Of a stretch of 64,000 nt of DNA, positions 16,730-23,977 are shown one piece after another. Where the stretch lies: contig NZ_NOZR01000003.1 of the NCBI RefSeq assembly GCF_002250655.1, positions 248,001-312,000 of the forward strand, given 5' to 3'. Position 1 is the first letter of the stretch, and the number at the start of each line of letters is the position of its first letter. Under the pieces are notes generated by a model. That model saw only the letters and a list, made by a program, of their open reading frames with translations. It was not told the DNA's origin and made no database searches. The translations under genes and the position numbers were made by a program. Source of the DNA: Mycolicibacterium sphagni. GTDB taxonomy: Bacteria > Actinomycetota > Actinomycetes > Mycobacteriales > Mycobacteriaceae.

Positions 16730-16903
16730 ATGATTGAGCGTCTTGCAGGCCCGCCCGAAGTTCGTTGCATCCTCTGCGGAGCGCCTGCCGGATGGGGCGA
16801 TGGGCATCCGAACGTTAAGCACTCGCTCTATGTCGGGCTGGCGGCGCTGGAATACCGCATCGAGCGCCTGACGCGGGCCGTTAAGGCGGCGGTATGTCGC
16901 TAA
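16730..16903 (+). CDS. Small CxxC protein of the phage tail region
   Basis: The 57-residue protein starts at ATG after GGGGGAG. It contains RCILCGAPAGWGDGHPNVKH, a Cys-x2-Cys pair followed by two histidines that could bind one zinc ion, and then an amphipathic helix with Arg/Lys. It overlaps the next gene by 10 nt. An upstream GTG at 16655 would place the N-terminus inside the terminator hairpin and is rejected. Function unknown. Confidence 0.6.
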   Translation: MIERLAGPPEVRCILCGAPAGWGDGHPNVKHSLYVGLAALEYRIERLTRAVKAAVCR

Positions 16904-17835
16904 GTGTTGCACCAACGATGATGACCCTCGCTTTGAGTGTGGGTAGCAGGCTTGATATTCCAGCCACGCGGCTGCGCGGTATTTATCCGCCGGGCACGGT
17001 GGCTTGGCTAGTTATCGAGGATGATGCGGGCGCGGAACTGGCTGCTTTTGATGGCGATGTCACCGCTACGGGTATTTCGTTTAGCGAGGACCCTGAGGAT
17101 GTCAATGACATTCCGCATGGGGCGAACTTTCGCCTGTTTGTGCAGCGGCCTAATGAGGCCGAGAGCGTGAAGGCTTATGGAACTGTTGTGCGGGCTGAGC
17201 CCCGGTATCCGCTCAAGACGACGGTTGTCAGCCCTGAGGATGCCGCTAAGCAATATACGGCGAACTTCCAGCAAGCTTCTGTCGGCCCTAAGTGGAAGTC
17301 GATGGGTGGCAGTGGGCTAGCTATTCACAACTGGGGTGTGTTGGGTAGGCCCAATACGCTCGGCCCAAATTATACGTTTAATTCGGCTGCCAGTGCGCGT
17401 TGGTTGTACGAGATGAATATGGATTCGATCACTGTTGTGTTTCGGGTTTGGAGTCTCGGCGCTGGGAAGATGAACGTTCTGGTTTGTGGCGATTACGCGT
17501 TGAATAGTTATGTGGGCATTCAGTTTGATACTGGCCCTATCAATAACAGGGTTCGTGTGATTACTGGTGCTGGCCCGCTTTCGTGGCATCACCAGGGGTC
17601 TTCCGTCAATAACACGGTGGGTAATGGCGAGTATTACACGCTTAAGTATTTCCACCCAGGAAAGCAGATCGCCTTGTATAAGGGGACGAATTTGACGCCG
17701 CTCATTTCGTGGGTGGATGAGTCAAACATTGTTCCTCATGGTGAGGGTTTCCGGTACACGGGTCTTTCGTGGAATACCAGCGTTCTTACTCCGGGCGTGG
17801 AGCCCAGTGAGTGGGAAGCAAGGGACGGGGTTTAG
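16894..17835 (+). CDS. Minor tail protein, LtfC-like N-terminal domain with lectin-like C-terminus
   Basis: The 313-residue protein has an N-terminal ~115-residue beta-sandwich of the LtfC/p132/Gp6 kind (GSRLDIPATRLRGIYPPGTV through EDVNDIPHGANFRLFV). The rest is a jelly-roll-like domain (FNSAASARWLYEMNMDSITV; HPGKQIALYKGTNL) suited to binding a cell-surface glycan. It is the last tail gene before the lysis cassette, and its TAG is directly followed by the TTG start of LysA. Confidence 0.75.
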   Translation: MSLSVAPTMMTLALSVGSRLDIPATRLRGIYPPGTVAWLVIEDDAGAELAAFDGDVTATGISFSEDPEDVNDIPHGANFRLFVQRPNEAESVKAYGTVVRAEPRYPLKTTVVSPEDAAKQYTANFQQASVGPKWKSMGGSGLAIHNWGVLGRPNTLGPNYTFNSAASARWLYEMNMDSITVVFRVWSLGAGKMNVLVCGDYALNSYVGIQFDTGPINNRVRVITGAGPLSWHHQGSSVNNTVGNGEYYTLKYFHPGKQIALYKGTNLTPLISWVDESNIVPHGEGFRYTGLSWNTSVLTPGVEPSEWEARDGV

Positions 17836-19023
17836 TTGGCTCTTTTGGGGCATTTGACGGTTAATTCCAGTCCCGATGATGTAGCCGAAGCGATCATTAA
17901 GGAGACGATTCGCCGGGGGTATCAGCCGGAGGAATCTATTGCTGCCGATTCCACGGGCCGTCAGGAGTCAGGGCTTCGGCCTAAGGCTGTTAACGGCGCG
18001 TGGCGGGGCATCTATCAGCAGGATGCTAGTTATCCGGGTCGGGATGACCCTAACGAGAACATTCGCGCATTCCTTGATCGCTTGGACGTTAAACGTAAGA
18101 GCGCTGGTGCGTCGTCGGATATCTGGAAGAACATTTTTTGGTTGCAGCAGCGTCCGGGGGAGCGGACTGCCGATTTGGCTTTCGCTAATGGTCGGCAGGC
18201 TTATCTGACTGAGATTCGCTCTAAGCGGGACGCTGCGGTTGCGGACTATAAGAAATATGCGGGGGTGGCTGTGGCTGATAATCGGCCAGATTTTAATGAA
18301 TTTGCTTTGTGGTCGCCGAATTGCTCAGGTCGCAACGGCACTAAGGTTGACCTTTTCCTTTTGCACACGCAAGAGGGGGGTGGTGGCGATAGTGCCGCTG
18401 AGGATTTGGCTAAGTATCTAGCGAATCCGGCTAGTCAGGTTTCTTACCACTACACCGGTAGTCAGGCGGCGGATAACGGCGTCACGGTCGTTGATTGCGT
18501 GGATACCGACGACGCGAGTTGGTCGGTGCTTGACGCTAATCCGCGCTCTATCAATTTCTGTTTTGCGGGCGCGCGGGCTTCTGATTCGCGGGATGTGTGG
18601 TTGTCGCGGAGTCGTGTTATCGACGTGGCTGCTTATCTGGCTGTGCAGGATGCTAAGAAGTATGGCTTTACGGCGCGGGTGCTCAAGCCTCCGTACAGCT
18701 CTAATCCGCCGGGTATTTCGGATCACCGGTATGTGACTCAGTGGTTGAAGATCGGCACGCACACGGACGTGGGCGATAACTTCCCGTGGGATTACTTTGA
18801 GCAGCGAGTGGCTTTCTGGGCTGGCACGGCGACTACGACGCCTACCACGCCGACGACGCCAACTGCGCCGGTTAAGCGGTTCCCTAAGGATTACACCGAC
18901 CGGGAGCTATTGGAATACATCGCGGCGCAGTTGGGGCCGTGGCCTCAGCTCGGGCAGAACGCCAAGGGTGAGAATCTAACGCTGGTCGACGCATTCGCTG
19001 AGTTCAAAAAGGCGGCGGCGTAG
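17836..19023 (+). CDS. lysA: Endolysin LysA with N-acetylmuramoyl-L-alanine amidase domain
   Basis: The 395-residue lysin cleaves peptidoglycan at the end of the lytic cycle. Residues ~1-140 form the N-terminal catalytic-type module found in mycobacteriophage lysins (SIAADSTGRQESGLRPKAVN), probably lysozyme-like or peptidase; its exact class is uncertain. Residues ~155-330 are an amidase_2 domain with zinc-ligand candidates His177 (LLHTQE) and His309 (HTDVGDNFPW). A Thr/Pro linker and a ~65-residue C-terminal segment that probably binds the wall follow. It starts at TTG directly after the preceding stop and overlaps lysB by one base. Confidence 0.92.
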   Translation: MALLGHLTVNSSPDDVAEAIIKETIRRGYQPEESIAADSTGRQESGLRPKAVNGAWRGIYQQDASYPGRDDPNENIRAFLDRLDVKRKSAGASSDIWKNIFWLQQRPGERTADLAFANGRQAYLTEIRSKRDAAVADYKKYAGVAVADNRPDFNEFALWSPNCSGRNGTKVDLFLLHTQEGGGGDSAAEDLAKYLANPASQVSYHYTGSQAADNGVTVVDCVDTDDASWSVLDANPRSINFCFAGARASDSRDVWLSRSRVIDVAAYLAVQDAKKYGFTARVLKPPYSSNPPGISDHRYVTQWLKIGTHTDVGDNFPWDYFEQRVAFWAGTATTTPTTPTTPTAPVKRFPKDYTDRELLEYIAAQLGPWPQLGQNAKGENLTLVDAFAEFKKAAA

Positions 19024-20057
19024 TGGCTAAGGGTCCAGACGGCAAGTGGATCGGATACGGGCCGGGCGACTCTGGCGTTCCGGTGGAGGAAGCCCAGACG
19101 CGGCTTAAGGCGCGGTTTTCCTACGCTAAGGGGCTTAACCCTTCGCGCAGCTACACCGGTGATCTGTTGCCGGTGCTGGTGGAGTACCAATTCCGGGTCA
19201 ATGTTGGGTTGGCGGCTAACGGTAAGCGTCTGCTGCGGACTGACGGGATTCTGGACTTCGCAACGCAGTTCGCGCTTGGTGTGGCCCCGGTGGCGCTCGC
19301 GGCGGTCAAGCCCCTGTTGTTCACGGTGCATGGGACGGCTCAGCCTGACCCGTTCGGGCCGGGCCTGCCTGCCGACACTGCTCGCGCGGTGCTGGATAAG
19401 TGGGACTGGCAGCCGATTGGTGACTATCCGGCTGACGCGTTCCCGATGTGGCCGTCGATCCTGAAGGGTGTCGCGGCGCTGCGGGTGCAGATTCGTAAGG
19501 CGCTGGCTGCTAACCCGAATCGGAAGCTTGGCTTTGCCGGGTATTCACAGGGCGCAATCGTGGTGTCGCTGGTCCTCAAGTACGACTTCATGGCTGAGGG
19601 TGGCGAGTTCAATGCCGCGTTCAAGGCCGGTCAGGTTATCCGGGTCGTTACGTGGGGCAATCCGATGCGCGAGCTGGCGGTTCAGCATTGGGACGGCGCT
19701 GGCGAGGTCGCTCCGGCTACTTCGTGCGGCATTCTCGATGACCGTGTTGTGGGTACGCCGTCTTATTGGCGGGAGTACGCGCATAAGGGCGATCTGTACG
19801 CGGACTGTGAGCCGCCGGGTAACCAGCGGGGCGATAACAAGCGCGCCGTTTGCAAGATCATCATGTGGCACGACGTGCTTAAGGGTGACGACAATATTTT
19901 GTCGCAGATCGCGGAGCTGCTTGGGCAGCCGGTCCTAAACGTCATTCCGTTGTTCCAGTCTGTTGTGGACGCGGGGATGTTCTTTGGGGCGGGGATGAAC
20001 TCGCCGCATTTCACGTACGACATTCGGCCAGCTATCGAATTTTTGAGGGGTATCTAA
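19023..20057 (+). CDS. lysB: LysB mycolylarabinogalactan esterase
   Basis: LysB hydrolyses the ester joining mycolic acids to arabinogalactan, detaching the outer membrane from the wall. The 344-residue length is normal. Residues ~1-90 form the peptidoglycan-binding-like N-terminal domain. The alpha/beta hydrolase that follows has GYSQG with nucleophile Ser175, an acid candidate in GDLYAD (Asp257 or Asp261), and His329 in NSPHFTYD. It starts at GTG overlapping the lysA stop codon (TAGTG). This gene alone indicates a mycolate-bearing host. Confidence 0.95.
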   Translation: MAKGPDGKWIGYGPGDSGVPVEEAQTRLKARFSYAKGLNPSRSYTGDLLPVLVEYQFRVNVGLAANGKRLLRTDGILDFATQFALGVAPVALAAVKPLLFTVHGTAQPDPFGPGLPADTARAVLDKWDWQPIGDYPADAFPMWPSILKGVAALRVQIRKALAANPNRKLGFAGYSQGAIVVSLVLKYDFMAEGGEFNAAFKAGQVIRVVTWGNPMRELAVQHWDGAGEVAPATSCGILDDRVVGTPSYWREYAHKGDLYADCEPPGNQRGDNKRAVCKIIMWHDVLKGDDNILSQIAELLGQPVLNVIPLFQSVVDAGMFFGAGMNSPHFTYDIRPAIEFLRGI

Positions 20058-20480
20058 GTGTTGGTTTATGACGAAGTTTTGCCGGTGCTCAGTGATGAGT
20101 TTACGGGTGACGAGGTTGCAATTCTGGCTGCGCGCGGGGGGAGGGTTGACCGCGCGTTCCGCCGCAGTTATGCGTGGGCTAAGCACGCCCTAGCCACAGG
20201 CGAGCTGAAGCGGCTCACGGTAGTTGTGGAGCTTAACCGGGATTCGTGGGTTCACACGCTGGGGGCGGTTAATTCGGCTCTGTCGGGTGAGCGGTTGCCC
20301 GTTGGGGCGGCGTTCAAGGTTGACGCTCCGGTTGACGAAATTGGTGGGCAGAAGCTTACGAATGTGCTCGATGCACTTAATGAGCTGACCCCTCCGGTGG
20401 TTCCTGTTGTTCCGGCTTCAAAGGTGAAGCTGGAACCTAAGCCGGAGCCCGTTAAGGATGAGAAGAAAGAGGGGGAGTAA
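20058..20480 (+). CDS. Phage protein of unknown function in the lysis cassette
   Basis: A 140-residue protein starts at GTG immediately after the lysB stop. The first ~115 residues look globular (RRSYAWAKHALATGELKR). The tail is a charged Pro/Lys/Glu linker (VKLEPKPEPVKDEKKEGE). It has no membrane segment, so it is not itself a holin. Placement between LysB and two membrane proteins suggests a lysis-associated or wall-binding role, but no family is recognised. Confidence 0.6.
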   Translation: MLVYDEVLPVLSDEFTGDEVAILAARGGRVDRAFRRSYAWAKHALATGELKRLTVVVELNRDSWVHTLGAVNSALSGERLPVGAAFKVDAPVDEIGGQKLTNVLDALNELTPPVVPVVPASKVKLEPKPEPVKDEKKEGE

Positions 20481-20732
20481 ATGAGGATTTTCGGTCGTAA
20501 GCCGAGCGAGATTCGGAAGGCGCTGGTGGCGTTTTCCGCTGCGACGTTGATTCTGCTTTTGGCTCTGCCGGTGGCTGGTCTGCCGGTGGCTGTGGCGGGT
20601 GCTATCGCTGGCGGTGTGGGCTTGTTCACCGGCTTGTCGGTGTACCTGTCAAAGCCGAACGTTGAGGCGGTCATTGACCACCTTGACGACGTTAAGCCTC
20701 CGGTGGTGGTTCCGCCGGTCATTACGGAGTAA
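20481..20732 (+). CDS. Holin-like membrane protein with two predicted helices
   Basis: The 83-residue protein has a basic start (MRIFGRKPSEIRK), two closely spaced hydrophobic helices (~14-32 and ~35-56) joined by a tight Gly/Pro turn, and a short acidic/Pro tail. The layout and position directly downstream of the lysins fit a class II holin (LydA-type) that permeabilises the membrane to trigger lysis. The ATG follows AAGAGGGGGAGTAA. Confidence 0.72.
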   Translation: MRIFGRKPSEIRKALVAFSAATLILLLALPVAGLPVAVAGAIAGGVGLFTGLSVYLSKPNVEAVIDHLDDVKPPVVVPPVITE

Positions 20733-20737
20733 CGGTG

Positions 20738-21175
20738 ATGGGGGAAACGGCGGAAACGGTTGACTGGACCGTCATGCTGACGACGAACTTTCCGACGATT
20801 GCGCTTATCGCTACGTTGGCGTTCGGCGTCTTTATGATCGTTCGTTTCCTGGCTGGAACTCTTGAGTCGATGGGTGGCGTTGCCGGGAAGCTGGGCACTT
20901 GGCTCCGCTCCCGGCGCGCTATCAACAAAGCTGAATCAGATGACATGCGTAAGCGTATTTCGTATCTTGACGGGCAAGTGCGAGCGCTGCGGTACAGGGA
21001 TGAGTGTTACTTCGCGTACATGATGACGGATGCCGATTGGCACCACGACTTTGAGTTGGTGGCGCGCGCTAAGGGGTGGGCACCGGACATTAAGCAGCAC
21101 ATTTCGTTTCTGGAGTTCCGCGACAATTGGATGCGCCAGCGCGGTTTGGAAAAGGAATTTGTTTTATGGACGTAA
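20738..21175 (+). CDS. Second lysis membrane protein with one predicted helix and cytoplasmic domain
   Basis: The 145-residue protein has one N-terminal helix (~16-38, PTIALIATLAFGVFMIVRFL), then a basic segment and a ~75-residue soluble domain rich in aromatic and charged residues. Mycobacteriophages often place a LydB-like protein after the holin to adjust lysis timing, and this matches. A GTG three bases upstream is possible; the ATG is preferred because it lies 8 nt after GGAG. The 3' end overlaps the next gene by 10 nt. Confidence 0.65.
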   Translation: MGETAETVDWTVMLTTNFPTIALIATLAFGVFMIVRFLAGTLESMGGVAGKLGTWLRSRRAINKAESDDMRKRISYLDGQVRALRYRDECYFAYMMTDADWHHDFELVARAKGWAPDIKQHISFLEFRDNWMRQRGLEKEFVLWT

Positions 21176-21432
21176 CCCTCTATTCTCCGGCGGCACCGTG
21201 TAGCAGCTGCCTCGTAACTAAGCTTGCGCTTAAGAAGGCTGGCATCCCGTTTGTGGCGGTTGTTGCCGACGATGAACAGATTCAGAGGTTTAAGGATGAT
21301 GGGCACATGCAGTTCCCGGTCGTTGTCGTTGATTGTGGCGACGGCGCAACGTGGACATGGAGTGGCTACCGGCATGAGGACATCTTGCGACTCAGGGATT
21401 TGATGCAGGAAACGCCGCGCTTAGCGGCATAG
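21166..21432 (+). CDS. nrdH: NrdH-like glutaredoxin
   Basis: The 88-residue protein has the thioredoxin-fold start MDVTLYSPAAPCSSC with redox Cys12 and Cys15, then FPVVVVD (the cis-Pro strand), and a closing helix. NrdH proteins reduce class Ib ribonucleotide reductase; phage copies may support nucleotide supply or redox balance late in infection. No nrdE/F is present in the window. The start overlaps the preceding gene by 10 nt, and it is the last gene of the rightward late operon. Confidence 0.85.
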   Translation: MDVTLYSPAAPCSSCLVTKLALKKAGIPFVAVVADDEQIQRFKDDGHMQFPVVVVDCGDGATWTWSGYRHEDILRLRDLMQETPRLAA

Positions 21433-21439
21433 ATAGACT

Positions 21440-21496
21440 CGGGCACTCGCGCTCCCCCTTATTCCCCTGGGGTTGAGCGCGGGTGCCCGTTTTTTT
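21440..21496 (+). terminator. Intrinsic terminator of the late operon
   Basis: A 15-bp stem (21440-21454 with 21475-21489, one G-T pair) is followed by seven T. It separates the rightward late genes from the leftward cassette, whose last stop codon lies just beyond at 21501. Confidence 0.92.
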
Positions 21497-21500
21497 GTGT

Positions 21501-21776
21501 CTAAACGGCGGGCGGAAACTTGCCGTACACGCCTGTGTCTAAGTCTCCGGCTATGAAAGCTTGGTTTTGGTCGTCGGCGCGTTTGGCGGTGGCGGCTTGC
21601 TCTCGCCGGTATGCGGCCCTACGCGCCTCTATGACGCGTTCATACTCGCCGGAGTCGTGGTCCATGCGGTTATAGGCCCAGAGGACGCCAGCGAAGCACG
21701 CAGCGCCCAATGCCCACCACTTGAGAGCAGCGAACAGGATGACGACAGTGCCACCGACGACGAGTGCGCGAATCAT
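21501..21776 (-). CDS. Small membrane protein of the leftward prophage cassette
   Basis: The 91-residue protein has one long or two short N-terminal hydrophobic helices (~3-36, VVGGTVVILFAALKWWALG), then a basic heptad-like segment (EYERVIEARRAAYRREQ). The ATG at 21776 overlaps the stop of the upstream nucleotidyltransferase gene (ATGA), so the two are translationally coupled and probably act together. A longer reading from 21800 would run into that gene and is not needed. No family recognised. Confidence 0.65.
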   Translation of the reverse strand: MIRALVVGGTVVILFAALKWWALGAACFAGVLWAYNRMDHDSGEYERVIEARRAAYRREQAATAKRADDQNQAFIAGDLDTGVYGKFPPAV

Positions 21777-22513
21777 ACGGGCACCGTATCCCATGCCCAC
21801 ATCTGCCGGTGAGTGTCCACCAGGTAGGTGTTGACCTTCGCCATGTCGGGCTTTTCGGGCAGCTTGCTTGTCTCCCCGGCCTCTGCGATGCGGTCGCGCC
21901 AGAACTCGATTTCCTCTAGGCAGCGCGCCTGGCTGTACTCGCCGTTACGGACACCTAACAGGAACTCCCGCGCCAGGTCATGCATAGGCATGGTCATGGT
22001 CTGCCGGGTCAGCATTTCGTGACCTTGGATCAGCAGCCGGATCGCGTGGAAGCACGCCTTAGTGTCGAATCCGTGCGCCTCGATCAGCTCAGGCCGGTTG
22101 GTGCGCGGCGCTTTCTCGCCCTTGATCCGCGCGGCCATGCTCTCCGCATAGCCGACGTGCGTAGTGGCGATGATCCGCGACAGGAATAGCTCACGGTTGG
22201 CCTGCAACCCGATTGTGTCGGGCATGGTGAGCGTCGGCGTGAACAGCAGCGTCATCATCGTTGGGTTGCCCTTAACGACCTGATAGACGTACTGCCGGAG
22301 CGGGTAATAGGTTGTCTCGCTGTCGCCAGCGGTGGACTTGACCCCTTCGGGCTTATCCCGGTCCCTGATGGCGTCCTTAGCGGACTTTAGGCCGATGATG
22401 ACCTCGGGCGGGTCTGCGTAGACGCCTATGTAGTCGTGGTCTGACTGTGCGTTGTTTAGCCCGTGGGCGTATGACCCGATTTCGCCGATGATGTATGGCT
22501 TGATTTCCTGCAT
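21773..22513 (-). CDS. Predicted nucleotidyltransferase (DNA polymerase beta-like, RlaP family)
   Basis: The 246-residue protein begins with the minimal nucleotidyltransferase signature GSYAHGLNNAQSDHDYIGVY (residues ~12-31): GS, then Asp-x-Asp metal ligands. A third carboxylate is likely near the YYPLRQYVYQ strand. The remainder is helical and resembles the predicted-nucleotidyltransferase superfamily common in phages. The chemistry (AMP or other NMP transfer to protein or RNA) is not predictable from sequence. ATG at 22513 follows AAGGGGGAG. The gene lies downstream of the Lsr2-like gene and is coupled to a membrane protein. A self-limiting or defence role is possible but unproven. Confidence 0.8.
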   Translation of the reverse strand: MQEIKPYIIGEIGSYAHGLNNAQSDHDYIGVYADPPEVIIGLKSAKDAIRDRDKPEGVKSTAGDSETTYYPLRQYVYQVVKGNPTMMTLLFTPTLTMPDTIGLQANRELFLSRIIATTHVGYAESMAARIKGEKAPRTNRPELIEAHGFDTKACFHAIRLLIQGHEMLTRQTMTMPMHDLAREFLLGVRNGEYSQARCLEEIEFWRDRIAEAGETSKLPEKPDMAKVNTYLVDTHRQMWAWDTVPV

Positions 22514-22540
22514 ATGAAGCTCCCCCTTAATGAAGCTAGC

Positions 22541-22575
22541 CCCGGCGGGTGCCCCTCCCAAGGCACCCAGCCGGG
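22541..22575 (-). other. Hairpin between the Lsr2-like and nucleotidyltransferase genes
   Basis: A 13-bp stem (22541-22553 with 22562-22575, one bulged base) closes an 8-nt loop. It has no T tract on the transcribed side, so it more likely protects or attenuates the leftward message than ends it outright. Confidence 0.6.
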
Positions 22576-22602
22576 ACCAGCGGCCCCCGACCCCCGATTG
22601 GT

Positions 22603-23043
22603 TTAGGACTCGACTTTTGCCGGTTCCTTGGCTGTGGGTGCAGCAGCCTTTTTGGCGGGTGCACCCGCAGCCTTTTTGGCGGCTTCCCCGACTGGCGACC
22701 CGGCGGCTTTCCATGCCCGCACAACTTCAGCGGAGACGCGGCCACGATCCGCAACGTCGTGCCCGTTGGCCTGTGCCCAGGTCCGGATATCCCCGAGGGG
22801 CAGACCTTCCTCCCCGCCGGAATGCGTTGCCCTGCCGCCCCGCTTGGCGCGGGTCGTGGTGGCCCGGCCTACGCGGGTGGCCTTTTCGGTCCACTTCGCC
22901 TGATCCTTGTCGAACGCCTTTGCGTTCTTTTCGGACAGGTCCAGGTGGTATCCGATGCCGTCGACCGTCCACTCACGTTCCGTGGTGGCCTCGACCTCAG
23001 GCTCCAGATCGTCAAACAGTGTGACGGTTACTCGCTTACCCAT
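22603..23043 (-). CDS. lsr2: Lsr2-like DNA-bridging protein with histone-like tail
   Basis: The 146-residue protein follows Lsr2 architecture: a beta N-terminal dimerisation part (MGKRVTVTLFDDLEPE; TVDGIGYHLDLSEKNAKAF), a basic linker, and a C-terminal DNA-binding helix region (IRTWAQANGHDVADRGRV). The RGR corresponds to the AT-hook-like minor-groove motif. Unlike chromosomal Lsr2 (about 112 residues), it continues with ~35 residues rich in Ala, Lys and Pro (KKAAGAPAKKAAAP), as in HupB or histone H1. It may silence prophage genes or interfere with host Lsr2. The ATG lies in a leftward unit with the nucleotidyltransferase gene. Confidence 0.88.
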   Translation of the reverse strand: MGKRVTVTLFDDLEPEVEATTEREWTVDGIGYHLDLSEKNAKAFDKDQAKWTEKATRVGRATTTRAKRGGRATHSGGEEGLPLGDIRTWAQANGHDVADRGRVSAEVVRAWKAAGSPVGEAAKKAAGAPAKKAAAPTAKEPAKVES

Positions 23044-23115
23044 TTCGGTCCCTTTCGTTTCGGCTTCTGAGTACGGGCTGCGTACACGGTAAGCAATCTA
23101 TTCCTGATCCGTCAA

Positions 23116-23436
23116 CTAGTGGTGGATCGGATTAGTCGCTAATTGGGCGATGAACAGCACTAACATGGTTAGAACTGCGATGAGGACGATACTACCGATG
23201 ATGATTTGTTTGGCGGTAACGCGCCGACGCGTAGGCCGGTTGTGGGTGAACGGGTCTGCCCACGGAGCGCCGCGCCGCGCGGGCGCATAGTGTGAGTAAT
23301 GGTCGCGGCGGGATTTCTCAAACGCACCTAAGTGGCTCAAGGGCTTTTGGAAGGTGCCCAGCAGCGCCAAGTAATCCTGGCGCTGGCGCTCGGCGGCTCG
23401 CTCCAGCTCGCGGATGAAATCTTCGGTATCGCGCAC
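23116..23436 (-). CDS. Single-pass membrane protein at the prophage right end
   Basis: The 106-residue protein starts at GTG after AAGGGG. An N-terminal helical, acidic/basic segment (FIRELERAAERQRQDYLALL) is followed by a basic region rich in Arg/His/Pro and one strong C-terminal membrane helix (~78-99, IIIGSIVLIAVLTMLVLFIA). It is the most upstream gene of the leftward cassette and so the first transcribed from a promoter near the attachment site. The short membrane-anchored form resembles prophage-encoded exclusion proteins, but I see no family match. Confidence 0.65.
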   Translation of the reverse strand: MRDTEDFIRELERAAERQRQDYLALLGTFQKPLSHLGAFEKSRRDHYSHYAPARRGAPWADPFTHNRPTRRRVTAKQIIIGSIVLIAVLTMLVLFIAQLATNPIHH

Positions 23437-23811
23437 GCGCGTATCCCCTTCCGTACTTAGTTACACCAGTTATCGAGACTGTTCACTTGCCCAACGTGTG
23501 TTCCGTTGGAACGACGTGTTAATTGATTTCGTTTAGCAACCCCGTGCTCAAGGTCACGTTTGGCGGGTTGTTGTCGTCGCGGTAGCCGGGAACGGTACTA
23601 GCGAGGGTCTTTAAAGAGAATGCGCGTTTTTCGACCCAAACAGAAATATTAGAAACTTTCTCACGCAAGTCTTAGAAACGAGGCCTTGACATCGCTGACC
23701 AGGTATGCGGTCGGAAAGGTGCCTTAACCTGCGACTACGGGGTTCGTAGGTGACACTTTGGTTGACACCTGGCGCAAAAATAGGCTTCTAGCTGCGGCGG
23801 AGCAACTGGAA
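23437..23811. other. Non-coding prophage end with several short repeats
   Basis: No credible gene is present. The stretch has direct repeats TTAGAAAC at 23649-23656 and 23672-23679, a palindrome at 23500-23512, and an inverted repeat with AGGTG/CACCT arms at 23748-23770. It should hold the promoter for the leftward cassette and could include integrase arm-binding sites next to the attachment site. These roles are inferred from position. Confidence 0.55.
23500..23512. promoter_or_regulatory. Operator-like palindrome GTTCC-GTT-GGAAC
   Basis: Perfect 5-bp arms surround a 3-bp centre, ~64 bp upstream of the first gene of the leftward cassette. It may bind a phage repressor. It differs from the mycobacterial LexA box. 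Confidence 0.4.
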
Positions 23812-23856
23812 CTACGGCTTAAAAGTCCGTAGCTCTACCGACTGAGCTATAGGGGC
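23812..23856 (-). pseudogene. 5' half of tRNA-Lys(TTT) at the prophage junction (probable attachment site)
   Basis: Reading leftward from 23856 there is a normal acceptor strand (GCCCCTA), D arm (GCTC...GAGC) and anticodon loop CTTTTAA (23819-23825). Beyond the loop, no variable region, TTCGA T-loop or 3' acceptor strand follows. CTACGG/CCGTAG (23812-23817, 23827-23832) forms a perfect 6-bp inverted repeat around the loop, as expected for the core-binding sites of a tyrosine integrase. This is therefore read as a phage-host junction with crossover in the anticodon loop. Confidence 0.75.
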
Positions 23857-23977
23857 GCGTCGCACACAATACTGCCTTCGCAGTGGTTGCTCGTTTTGGG
23901 ATTGCGGCCGCCGTGCCCTAAGCTAACGACGCTCTCACGTGCACTCGTTGTGAGTACCCCGGAGTGATTCGGTTCTG

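Larger units (their letters stand above)
1..23825. mobile_element. Right-hand portion of an integrated siphovirus prophage
   Basis: Contiguous tail, baseplate, fibre and lysis genes are followed by a small leftward cassette and end at a truncated tRNA-Lys gene. LysA plus LysB indicates a mycobacteriophage. Codons are richer in T at third positions than in the genes beyond 24 kb. Capsid, terminase, integrase and repressor genes must lie left of the window. The right boundary is placed in the tRNA-Lys anticodon loop (23,819-23,825), where tRNA sequence gives way to unrelated sequence. The structural genes read look intact, with no frameshift apart from the expected one in the tail chaperones, so the prophage may be functional, but half of it is not visible. 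Confidence 0.93.

Noticed and set aside
23440..23811. Possible CRISPR array or integrase gene near the prophage end
   Set aside because: The repeats are few, short and irregularly spaced, and no reading frame with tyrosine-recombinase motifs exists in the window.
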